Position numbers and translations under genes: made by a program
Shown here: positions 44,306 through 53,582 of the stretch, in pieces
Layout of the letters: each line of letters opens with the position of its first letter
Position numbering within the stretch: position 1 is the first letter of the stretch
Notes under the pieces: generated by a model
Told to the model about the DNA's origin: nothing
The model's input: only the letters and a program-made list of their open reading frames with translations
The model's database searches: none
Source: Azadirachta indica
Taxonomy: Eukaryota > Streptophyta > Magnoliopsida > Sapindales > Meliaceae
Direction of reading: 5' to 3'
NCBI GenBank assembly: GCA_022749755.1
Contig: CM040450.1
Location: 7,452-71,451, forward strand
Length of the DNA: 64,000 nucleotides

Positions 44306-44534
44306 CTAATTAGTATAATTATATGTACTTTTGCATATTAATATTATACTTGCGTTGTAATAATATTGGTTTGTCCATTACATTATATTTTCAGTGTCAT
44401 AACATGTTCAGTCGTCTATCATGTATCCATTTATCATCTCCACTTGGTATAACTACTATGAGTTTTAGCTATTTCAATTCTTTTGGGCTTAGCCTAGTGC
44501 TCAAATGCTACGAGCAGCTTAGCTTTTTCTGCAA

Positions 44535-44860
44535 ATATCTCTAGTCTGGCCATTTTCTCTCTCTTTCCTTTTTCTTTTCGGTTGTTTTTGTTCAGAATTT
44601 CTTGTTTATTTATTTGTAGTTCATTTTGTGCAATTATTGTTGGGTTCACTTTCTCGATTGTTAATATTCGCTAAGGAATTCCATGGCTTCCCTTCCGCAC
44701 AATGTCTAGCTAGCATTTTCCTATTTCTTGTTTTTTAAGAATAAGCATTAATTTGTTGTTTGTTTGTTCCGAAGTTTTGTGGCTAATCAGTTGTATTAAC
44801 AATTTCTGAGAATTTTTTCTCTAATATATTATTGTACGTTGCCTTGTATTGGGTCTTTGG
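44535..44860 (+). repeat. Copy of the sequence around the copia-2 insertion site (empty site)
   Basis: 'CAGAATTTCTTGTTTATTTATTTGTAGTTCATT', 'GTTGGGTTCACTTTCTCGATTGTTAATATTCGCTAAGGAATTCC' and 'CGAAGTTTTGTGGCTAATCAGTTGTATTAACAATTTCTGA' match 30025-30153 and 34983-35130 joined. It lacks the 10-codon candidate exon and has no copia element. Confidence 0.8.
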
Positions 44861-44879
44861 TGATTCACATGAACTATGA

Positions 44880-45065
44880 CTTGAAAAGGGTAGAGTGAAT
44901 TATGAAGAAAACCATTTGTCTACACGTTGAGAATAAATTCACATATAATTTCTTTCAAAGTTTAACAAAATTACAGTTTAAGCCAAATACTATAAAGAAT
45001 ATATAAATATTATCTAAAATTTTGATCATATATAATTATCGTCTTACACAAAAAAATTAAATTCT
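44880..45065. repeat. DUF247-associated upstream module
   Basis: 'GGGTAGAGTGAATTATGAAGAAAACCATTTGTCTACACGTTGAGAATAAATTCAC', then 'GTTTAACAAAATTACAGTTTAAGCC' and 'TATAATTATCGTCTTACAC'. Matches the modules at 35.8, 46.7 and 48.1 kb. Confidence 0.65.
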
Positions 45066-45089
45066 AAAAGTACTATTTGATTTCTTTTG

Positions 45090-45960
45090 AGGGCTGGTTT
45101 GTATAGACGGCATATCCCCTATGAGTTAGGAGTCCTAATGAAATCTGCCCGATAAAATTGGGATGATTTTATGAAAAATAAAGTAGAGAATAAGAGAAGA
45201 TTAAGTTTTATATAAATAATAGAGTGGGAAATAGTTTAATAGTCCTCTCCCGGTTTTCAACCCATCCTCGACACCAGCTCCACCTCATTTTTCAAAAAAA
45301 AATATATATATATATATAACTAGAATATATATATATAGTATATTTATTGAGCAAAAAAGTTAACTAAGGCGTGTATTTTTATAAATAAAATTTTTTAATA
45401 TGTTATTTTTCATATACACACATATGTTGACAATATTTAATTAAAAAATTCCATAATTTATAATTTTTTTTCATGCTATCTAGCAATCACATTTATACTT
45501 GTAATATAGGTACTGCATATAAATAATGGAAGAATGATCATAGGCTCTTTTTTATATAAATTTGTATATCATTTGTAAGTCATGGGATCTAAGCACATTT
45601 AATAGTTGAAATTGAATATAATCATATAATAAATGTATAATTAATGAATCATAATTAATACATATGTCATATTTAATCTCAATGGTTAGATATCCTTAAA
45701 TTAAATGAAAATGATGTAAAGATTTGTATAAGAAAAGGGGCCTGGTCCTTTCTCATAAATAATATTATAATATGTTAATGATATTTTAGTTAATATTTAA
45801 TAAAAATAAATATAAAAATAAGTAGTGATGGGGAATCTATTTATTATATAGAAATTTTTTATATCCACTTCACTAAATTTATTGAAGAATGGAGATCGAA
45901 ATTTAGATGGGATGGAAAATGAGAAACACCTCCCCACCCCTGCCCTACAATATTGCCTTA
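45090..45960. mobile_element. Second hAT-type element, decayed relative of 8612-9172
   Basis: 'GAAATAGTTTAATAGTCCTCTCC', 'TTCAACCCATCC', 'GTGATGGGGAATCTATTTATTATATAG' and 'CCTCCCCACCCCTGCCCTACAATATTGCC' parallel the element at 8.6-9.2 kb in order. The termini are worn and no TSD is certain. It is interrupted by the small element at 45528-45754. Confidence 0.65.
45528..45754. mobile_element. Nested 227-bp MITE with 9-bp TSD (Mutator-like)
   Basis: ATAAATAAT at 45519-45527 and 45755-45763 brackets the element. The left end GGAAGAATGATCATAGGCTC is answered at the right by the complement of GAGAAAGGACCAGGCCCC; the pairing continues through 'TTTTTATATAAATTTGTA' against 'TTTTCTTATACAAATC'. A 9-bp TSD points to the Mutator superfamily. 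It is younger than the hAT-type element that contains it. Confidence 0.8.
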
Positions 45961-46189
45961 CATGCCTATTACTTTAGGATTATTGTAGATTTTTTTAATA
46001 ATGTGCTTCTGTTGTGAGAAAGAAATAATTAACAATAAAAAGAATCAATTAAATATTTAGCGAATTTTATTGTTACAATGTTTTAGTAATACAAAGGAAC
46101 AAAAATTAATTGTAGGTAAATATACATATGTGTGTAAATGATGTACGTGTGCGTGCGTATGTGCCTGTTCATGCTGTATTGTTCCTTCT

Positions 46190-46810
46190 TAGGGTTGGAT
46201 TTTGAGTTTGTTCAAACATTCTATTTTTTTTTTTCTCTTTTTCATTTCTTCTTTTTTCTACTTATTTCACGTTATCCTTAGTGCGTATGGATTTTAGGTG
46301 TGAATATGAAAAGAAAAGTAATAATAAGGATAATAATAATAACTAAATAAAATTATTATTATTATTATTAAATAATAATAATAATAATAATGACGACGAC
46401 GATTTGATGAAACAGTATTGGCTATTATCTAATGTTTCATCAAATAATGATGTGATTTTTTTATAATTAAATATTAAGTTTTTACAATTTTAAAATACTA
46501 ATTAATTATTTCATTTCATTATCTAATTATTGAAATATGCATTGCATAGAATACACAACATGATTTACTATTTACTTATAATGAAGAACTACCATCAATC
46601 AAAGGATCTCATTCCACTTTATTTTCTTTCAGTTTCTTTATATGAAAACCTACCATCAATCAAAGTATCTCATAACACTTTCGTTTTTAGTTTTCCAGTT
46701 AGTTAGCTAAAGCGAAAGTGAACCATTTATCCACACGTCAAGAACAAAATCACTTTTCTAGTAGAAGTTTGACATAATTACACCTTGATTCAAATATTTC
46801 CTAAATTTAT
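46190..46810. repeat. Tandem duplication, first unit (second at 47630-48190)
   Basis: Order: 'GGGTTGGATTTTGAGTTTGTTCAAACATT', T-rich stretch, 'GTGCGTATGGATTTTAGG', AAT-rich microsatellite (46320-46392), 'GACGATTTGATGAAACAGTA', 'CTAATTAATTATTTCATTTCATTATCTAATTA', 'CCTACCATCAATCAAAGTATCTCATAACACTTTC' and the upstream module 'TATCCACACGTCAAGAACAAAATCAC'. The second unit repeats all of these about 1.44 kb on. A 45-bp hairpin (ATTTGATGAAACA..TGTTTCATCAAAT, 46401-46444) is present only here. Confidence 0.8.
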
Positions 46811-46814
46811 TATA

Positions 46815-47530
46815 ACAGGATATTTTTAAAATCTCAAGGAGTTTTGGAAAGTTAGAAGAAAATTGAGTGGACAGGGTTATCAAGCATTGTTGATTTTTGC
46901 AAGCCTATACACTTTAACTTTCAGCACTTGTAATATTTAAAAAGAGTATTTATATATTACTTAATCAACTTCTTTGATTAAAATTATATTGCTTTTAATG
47001 TTTATGAGAGTAAAAAAATTGAACTCTCTTATTCATAAATATTTGAGTGATACCAACAAGTTAAAAATATGACCAATATCCTCTAAGAGTTTGATGAAAT
47101 TACCCAAATCTCTCTAATATTTTTGAAAATACCTTATTATGTTTTACCAGTATCTTCGCATTTCTTAAAAGGTCAAGTCTATCTAGTATAGGCAATAAAA
47201 CTTACGGAATTTGCTGTTTTTCTTAAGGTTAAGGGGTAAAGCACAGTTTTCTTTTTATTAATAAAAAATTAAATTATTTTAAGTAATTATTATATTTGTT
47301 TTTTTCTAATTTTTATTATATCAAAAGAAAACTTTTAAGTAAAATTCAATTACCGTATAAACATGAAGGGGTATTTTTTAAAAACATCGATTAGAAGTTA
47401 GTTTGTAATTTCACCAAATCTTAGGAGTATTATTCATTTTACTCTAACTACTTATTTGGTTTGTAAAGGTATATTTGCTCACCTATTTTTACTTTCTTTT
47501 CTTTTCCATTTCTTTTACTTCTTTGTTCTA
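46815..47530. other. Spacer between the two tandem units
   Basis: AT-rich, no coding sequence. 'GAGTTTGATGAAATTACCC..CTCTAATATTTTTGAAAATACC' and 'GAAGTTAGTTTGTAATTTCACCAAATCTTAGGAG' are partial inverted repeats of each other, probably an old TIR element. Confidence 0.35.
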
Positions 47531-47629
47531 TACTAATGTTGTGTTGTCTTCGAAGGGATTGAATTTCATTTTTTTCACTCCTTTTTCTTTTTGTTTTTCT
47601 TCATTTTCAACTAATGTTGCATTTTCTTT

Positions 47630-48190
47630 GGTTAGGGTTGCATTTTGAGTTTGTTCAAACATTATAAATAATAATAATAATAATAATTTTCTTCTCTTTT
47701 TTTTTTTTTCACTCATTTCATGTCGTCCTTGGTGCGTTTGGATTTTAGGCCAAATATGAAAAAAAAAAAAAGTAGTAATAGTAACAATAATGATGCTGAC
47801 GATGATTTGATGAAACAGTAACACTAATTTTTAATTATTAAATATTAAGTATTTATAGTTTTCAAAATTACTAATTAATTATTTTATTTTATTATCTAAT
47901 TAATGAAAAAAAGCATTACATAGAATACAAAACTTGCAATAATAATATTACTTATAATGAAAAAATACCATGAAGCAAAGTATTTCATTCCACTTTATTT
48001 TTCTTTTCTTTATATGAAAACCTACCGTCAACAAAGTATATCTTATAACACTTTCTTTTTGTTTCCCCAATTATAGTTAGCTAAAGAGAGAGAGTGAACC
48101 CTTTATCCACACGTCAGGAATAAATTCACTTTTCTATCAGAAGTTTGAGATAATTACACCTTAATTCAAATTTAATTTCCTAAATTTATC
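47630..48190. repeat. Tandem duplication, second unit
   Basis: Copy of 46190-46810 with the same run of motifs, ending in the upstream module 'AGCTAAAGAGAGAGAGTGAACCCTTTATCCACACGTCAGGAATAAATTCACTTTTC'. The long open frame on the minus strand (47528-47824) is repeat-derived (Lys/Arg and Leu runs). Confidence 0.8.
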
Positions 48191-48439
48191 TACTTCTCCC
48201 TGAGGTTTTAAAACTCATTAAGAGATGTAAAAGTTAGATTTGATTTTACTCTTGATATTCGAAAAATATTCTTCTAAATTTTTAAATAATATACAAATAC
48301 ACATTAATTTTAAAGTATTAATATTTTAATTTAGAAATTAAATAAATAAATAAACTCATAGAATGAGATTAAATTTTATGACTCATATGAATTAATTCAA
48401 CAATAAAATATTATTATTTTTATTCAAAACGCTAAAATA

Positions 48440-48920
48440 CTTACTATAGTCATGGACAATATTACTTCAACATATTTAACAATTACTCAAAACAAAATGT
48501 TATTTAAAAAATAGAAACTAGTCAATGTGAATATTGTTTTAGAAAAATTAAATAGTCAATAGCCACTTTCAATCTATCCATCACTGAACAAATTATCGTT
48601 GATTTATGATTTGCAAGTTATTAGATAAGTTTATCACTAACAGTGATATAGTTGATTATTTTTATTTTTAAACTTATCAATAGAAGTGATACTAAATTTT
48701 GTATTTCACTGATTTTATTATTTTTAGACGTTGGATGCATTTTTACATTTTTGCTCTTTAAATTTAATTATATATTGAGAAAAGCATAGTGGGCATTCAA
48801 TTTCATAGGACCATTTTAGGGGGTATGTCCAGTTTAATAATATTCGGAGTAAAATGTGATTTATGTAAAACTTTAGAAATTAAAGGTGACATTAGATTTT
48901 CTCAATAAATTAGCAAGTCT
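48440..48920 (+). repeat. Orphan DUF247 promoter module joined to a unit-A leader fragment
   Basis: 'GATTTTATTATTTTTAGACGTTGGATGCATTTTTACATTTTTGCTC', 'GAGAAAAGCATAGTGGGCATTC', 'AGGACCATTTTAGGGGG' and 'AAACTTTAGAAATTAAAGGTGACATTAGATTTTCTCAATAAATTAG' follow the promoter order. The TATA position reads TCAATAAATTAG, so the box is damaged, and the sequence switches directly into unit-A-like DNA at about 48915. Confidence 0.7.
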
Positions 48921-49400
48921 TTTTAAATAATAATTTAATTACACGTGTCTTAAATATTCACTAAACCCAACTTGATTATTTAATTTAATTTGACCTAATA
49001 GAGTCTTCATTTAATCTCTCGAACTGAATTATTTATTTATTTTATTAGAAAAAGAAAGAAAGAAGTGTAATAAGCAAAAGAGACAAAAGTGCATTCTTTA
49101 TATAGATGCTAGATGGGGGAAGAGAACATAAATATTCACTGAGAAGGAACTTGGGCGTACGAGGGCTATACGTATCTTTTATCTTTTCGATTGATAAAAT
49201 TATATTATAAAGAAAAATTGTAAACTCAATTAGATTTATAAAAATTACAAAGAAAAATATGTATTTTATAACGTTCAATTTATTTTTATAAAATTAAGTA
49301 AATATTTTTTATTTAAAAAACTGAAGAAAAATTAAATTAATATTTATTTTATTAAAAGTTAAATTTGTCAACTTAAACGACTAAAGATTTTATGTATTAT
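48915..49400 (+). repeat. Third, truncated copy of the unit A/B leader region
   Basis: 'AATAATAATTTAATTACACGTGT', 'TTGATTATTTAATTTAATTTGACCTAATAGAGTCTTCATTTAATCTCTCGAACTGAATT', and 'GATGGGGGAAGAGAACATAAATATTCACTGAGAAGGAACTTGGGCGTACGAGGGCTA' match 19165-19410 and 24310-24590. A deletion then joins it to 'CTTTTCGATTGATAAAATTATATTATAA' (compare 19547). No coding region follows from this copy. Confidence 0.75.
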
Positions 49401-49955
49401 AATAAACCAAATATAATCTAATTTAAAATTTAATATTTTATTTAAAAATTAAATAATTGAGATTAAATTTCACAGCTAATAAAAATTAATTAAAATTAAT
49501 ATTTTTATAGTTATTTTAAAATTTAGAATACTGAACAAATTTATGAAATAAGATTATTTCACAACGTGTAACAACTAATACAGATAAAACATTATTGTTT
49601 CTATTCAAAAAATTACAAAAACTAAATAGAGTATGCAAGGATAATATTATTGCAATATCTGTGGCAATTAGTCCATATGATATATTGTTTAAAAAATAAA
49701 AAAACCAGTCAATATAATATTGCAATACTCAATCATATAATTATATTTTAAGTTGGTTGGATTTAAGTAAACTCATGAAATTTAGAATATTAATACAAAT
49801 AAAATATTTTTTTTTATTTAGATAATTAGAAAACTAAATGCATCCATAGATACTATTATTTCAAAATAAGTAACAATTAGTCAAAATGAATATTAATTAT
49901 TTAAAAAATAAAAGCTAGTCAATAAAATATTATTTTTTAAAAAATAAATAATCGT
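49400..49955. other. AT-rich spacer upstream of the 50.58-kb gene
   Basis: Contains two partly repeated phrases ('AAATTTAGAATA.T', 'CAATTAGTC.AAATGAATATT') shared with 22.4 and 38.7 kb spacers. No gene. Confidence 0.5.
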
Positions 49956-50387
49956 TAATAACTTTCTATCTAGCTTTCACCGAGTCAATCAGTGTTGATC
50001 AATGACGGGCAAGTCAATAAAAGAATGTCTAATATGGTTGCTTTGGATGATTGTTTTTATTTTTAAATTAATCATTAGAAGTAAAATACTAAATAATATA
50101 AACTTAAATTCCCTTTGTTTTATTATTATAAGTTTGATGCATTTTTACATTTTTGTTGCATAAAGGTCATTCTTAGGACAATTTTTGAGGGGGTATTTCT
50201 CTATGTCTAATAAGATCTAGACTAATACGTGATTACTTTAAACTTAAGAAATGAAAAGTGACATTAAATTTTCTCTATAAATTAGGTTGGAAGTGAAGAG
50301 AAAATATTATCAAAGATAGAGAGGGAAATTCAAATAAATAACAAATCAGGTTCTATATATCAAATCACTATTTCTATTGGCCTTCAG
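49955..50387 (+). promoter_or_regulatory. Promoter and 5' leader exon of the 50.58-kb DUF247 gene
   Basis: The full-length promoter module: 'CTTTCTATCTAGCTTTCACCGAGTCAATCAG', 'TATAAGTTTGATGCATTTTTACATTTTTG', 'AGAAATGAAAAGTGACATTAAATTTTC', then the TATA box TATAAATT at 50276-50283. The leader ends at the donor TTCAG|GTAAACTC (50387/50388). The leader intron, 50388-50567 (180 bp), ends TTGGTTAG. The leader carries no ATG. Confidence 0.75.
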
Positions 50388-50577
50388 GTAAACTCCAGTC
50401 TAACTCAGAGTTTGCTTTCTTTATGTTTATTTCTACTTTTTTTTTAAACATAAATTGAATAATTTAGTTAATTTATAAAATTGAAAAGAAAAGAAAATTG
50501 AAAAGCAAATCATGAGGTAAAATTATTTTCTTTATTTTACTTATGATTGTTTGTTGCATTTGGTTAGCACTCCGAAG

Positions 50578-51864
50578 ATGGAAGAGGGAAGTAATAATGT
50601 AATAACAATTGCTTCAATTAAACAACGCAAAGAGTTGAGTATTGACATCCCCAAGAACTTGGAGCCTCAGTCTGAGTGTTGTATTTACAAGGTTCCCAAG
50701 GATCTCCGCAAAGTACAGGAAGAGGCTTACACTCCTCAGGTAATTTCAATAGGCCCTTTTCATTATAATAAAAAAGAGTTAGTTGACATGGAGAAACAAA
50801 AGATAAGATACCAAAGAGAGTTTGATAAACGAATCACTTCAAAAACATGGCAAGAACTGATAATGTTTATTGAAATGAATGAACAATACATCCGTAATTG
50901 TTACCAAGAAATGCCTAAATTTGAAAAGGATGATTTTATAACAATGGTTTTGTATGATGCTATCTTCATCATCGAGCTTTTTTTGAGAGATATGGAGAAA
51001 AAAAGTGACTTCTTGCTAAATCAACCGCGACTTGAAGCTGCTATTCGCACAGATTTACAATTACTGGAAAATCAGCTTCCGTACTCCATCCTTGAGGGCT
51101 TATATCAAAAAGCGTTTCCTCAACAGGAGTATGGTTCGTTCTTTGCATGTTCTTGTGCATTCTTCAATGATGAAATATTCGAGGAAATGAGTGACATGGG
51201 GGAAGTTAAACATTTCGTTGATTTGAGAAGAAAGGCTATGACCAGAACATACCCGAAATCAAGCTCAACAGAAGAATATATAGATTTCCCGGCTTCTGCA
51301 CTCAAACTGCAAGAATCCGGTGTAAAGTTTAAGTTTACTGAAAGACGAGAGTTACTTGACATCAAATTTGAAAAGAAAAAGGGAAGGATCCCATGGCTAC
51401 AAGTCCATGATGAGTTGCAAATACCACAAATCACAGTAAATGACGGGACAGAACGCTTGATTCGAAACGTGATGGCCTTGGAGCAATGCCACTATCCAGC
51501 GGAAACCCACGTCTGCAATTATATTCATCTGATGGATGATCTTATCGACAATAAAGAAGATGTCAATTTGCTTGTCGAAGCTAAAATTATATCCAATATG
51601 CTGGGCGATACTGCTAGCGTAGCCAAAATGTTTAACGCGCTTTGCCTACAAATAACTTGGAGTCATCCTTCATGTTACAACGGTATTATCAAGAATTTGA
51701 AAGAGCACCACGAAAATCGTTGGAATCATGCTATGGCCACTTTGAAAAGGGTTTATTTTAGCAATTATTGGATAGGCACCGCAACTATTGCTGCAATTGT
51801 TATCTTATTGCTCACTTTGATACAAACTGTGTGTTCTATTTTGCAAATTGTTCAATTTGATTAA
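50578..51864 (+). CDS. DUF247 (UPF0481) family protein, intact, 428 aa
   Basis: Full set of family blocks in one coding exon. These are 'IYKVPKDLRKVQEEAYTPQV' with 'ISIGPFHY', 'YDAIFIIELFLRDMEKKSDF', 'LQLLENQLPYSILEGLY', 'VKHFVDLRRKA', 'ALKLQESGVKF', 'LLDIKFEKK', 'RLIRNVMALEQCHYPAET', 'YIHLMDDL' and 'VYFSNYW'. A C-terminal hydrophobic helix ('TIAAIVILLLTLIQTVCSIL') follows. The start is set at 50578: the open frame continues 27 bases upstream, but the leader-intron acceptor TTGGTTAG ends at 50567, inside that extension, and the start aligns with the ATG at 43035. Predicted tail-anchored or C-terminally inserted membrane protein of unknown biochemical function. Sister copy of the dead 43.04-kb locus. 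The complete promoter and leader suggest it is expressed. Confidence 0.93.
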   Translation: MEEGSNNVITIASIKQRKELSIDIPKNLEPQSECCIYKVPKDLRKVQEEAYTPQVISIGPFHYNKKELVDMEKQKIRYQREFDKRITSKTWQELIMFIEMNEQYIRNCYQEMPKFEKDDFITMVLYDAIFIIELFLRDMEKKSDFLLNQPRLEAAIRTDLQLLENQLPYSILEGLYQKAFPQQEYGSFFACSCAFFNDEIFEEMSDMGEVKHFVDLRRKAMTRTYPKSSSTEEYIDFPASALKLQESGVKFKFTERRELLDIKFEKKKGRIPWLQVHDELQIPQITVNDGTERLIRNVMALEQCHYPAETHVCNYIHLMDDLIDNKEDVNLLVEAKIISNMLGDTASVAKMFNALCLQITWSHPSCYNGIIKNLKEHHENRWNHAMATLKRVYFSNYWIGTATIAAIVILLLTLIQTVCSILQIVQFD

Positions 51865-52029
51865 TAATTTGTATAATTAGTCCTACTTTGGTATTTCATG
51901 CTTATATCGTTTGTAATAATTTTGGTTTTCTAATTATATAATTTCAATGTCGAAATATGTCGGCAATGTGTCCATTCTTCACCTCGATTTGATATAATTA
52001 TTGTTATGTGCTTATTTTTTCAATTATAT

Positions 52030-52700
52030 ATTTTTTAATAATAAATTCTTATGATATAATTATTGAAAATTCCAAGCTCAGCAGATGATAAAGATTGAAT
52101 TAATTTGTTTAGAGCACCAGTTCATCTGTGCAGATTAAACACTTCAAAAATTATCTTCTCTTAAACACTTAGATATTCTTCTAAAAGAGCTTTACGAATG
52201 TGAAAATTAAATTCCCGTTTGATTTGTTTTTAAAATATGATATTTTGTTCAAGTGACTATTATCACGACTTCCAATTCTTCTAAAATCTCTTTCTATAAT
52301 AACAATTTTAACCTTAATTAAAAATAAGTAAAATGATATTTAATTAAACTAAAATTTTTTAATTTATATTAAATACCTTTTACACTCCAAATACATTTAT
52401 GCATATAATTCATTAGTCTATTTTTACTAACTTGTTACAAATTTTTTTTAAAACTTTAAATTAAATAAATATATCATTTATTCTTCAATAAATTCATAAA
52501 AGATTTATATTGATAATATATTGATAATATATATAGAGAGAGAGATGTGGCGAGACTACAAATTTGACTAAAGCATATGCAACACGAAATCTATCAGCAT
52601 ATTTATTATTATTTACAATAAATACTGTTACTTGCATATTCAAAGTAATTTTTAATTAATTAAAAAAAAATTATTTATGTATGTATACTGTCATGTCAGA
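52030..52700. other. AT-rich intergenic sequence
   Basis: No coding potential. A short GAGAGAGAG stretch at about 52532-52545. Nothing else recognised. Confidence 0.5.
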
Positions 52701-52714
52701 TCATCCAGCGGCCC

Positions 52715-52870
52715 ATTAATAACTTTCTATCTAGCTTTCACCGAGACCACTGTTGATCAATGATGAGCAAGTCATTAAAAGAATTTGATAGTCCAATATG
52801 GTTACTTGGATAATTAGTTTTATTTTTAAATTAATCAATCGAAGTAATATTGAATTATATAATGATGTGG
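52715..52870 (+). repeat. Orphan start of the DUF247 promoter module
   Basis: 'TAATAACTTTCTATCTAGCTTTCACCGAG', 'TGTTGATCAATGATGAGCAAGTCATTAAAAGAATTTGATAG' and 'AAATTAATCAATCGAAGTAATATTGAATTATATAATG' match 49960-50105. The module then breaks off, so this is a truncated duplicate at the edge of the cluster. Confidence 0.75.
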
Positions 52871-52874
52871 AGGA

Positions 52875-53580
52875 AAATATTCTACCATGAAGTACTCAAT
52901 ATCTGAATAACTGAATTATAATGGATGACAAAAACCTAAGAAAGGTGGATACTACCAAATTTCACTCCTGCCTAAGTATGGATAAATTTGATTTTTAGAT
53001 AAGAAAAAGGTACGCCAAATAATACAAATTTTCTAATATTTTCATCCATGCTTTCAGATTATATTTTATTATACTTTTCATATTACTTTTACAAAGAAAA
53101 CCCTACTAAATTAGATATTAAAGAGTTTTTACTAAGAAACCGATATCCTTAATCCTTCTTTCTTTTTGCAGATATATCGGTGAAGGAAATACTAAATGTT
53201 GCATACTAAACGCCAAAAATCGATATTTTAAAAAAAAAAATGATTTAAAAGCTGTGAACAATGAGAAAAGTAAAAACGGTGAAAAATGGTGTTTGAAAAA
53301 GTGACGGTGGCATAAAAAAAGCCGCATAAGAGAAAAAGAAAACGATTATGGTGTAGGAAAAGGAGAAATTATGGTGGTGTAAAAGTAGTAGAGCAGCATA
53401 AAAAGAAAGGACATATAAAAATTGCAGTGCAGTAAAAAGTTCATGGGAAGTGAAGAACTACTGTCTGGTATATTTTTCCATAAATAAACCAAACAAATCA
53501 ATCTTGGCCATCGTTGTTATTGCCACCCCAAAGCCGGCCACTACCGTAGCTATCGCCAACATTGACAACCTACTTAAAGC
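52875..53580. other. Intergenic sequence
   Basis: No family-like coding sequence. A purine-rich stretch at 53260-53450 has repeated 'AAAATGGTG'/'TATGGTG' phrases. It adjoins the decayed 3' LTR of copia-3. Confidence 0.4.
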
Positions 53581-53582
53581 CA

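Noticed and set aside
47528..47824. 98-codon minus-strand frame
   Set aside because: Composed of repeat-derived Lys and Leu runs within the tandem duplication. The sister unit has no matching frame.
20930..51864. The DUF247 cluster as a self-incompatibility locus
   Set aside because: DUF247 genes have that role in grasses only on genetic evidence. Nothing in this window (partner gene, allelic data) supports it here.
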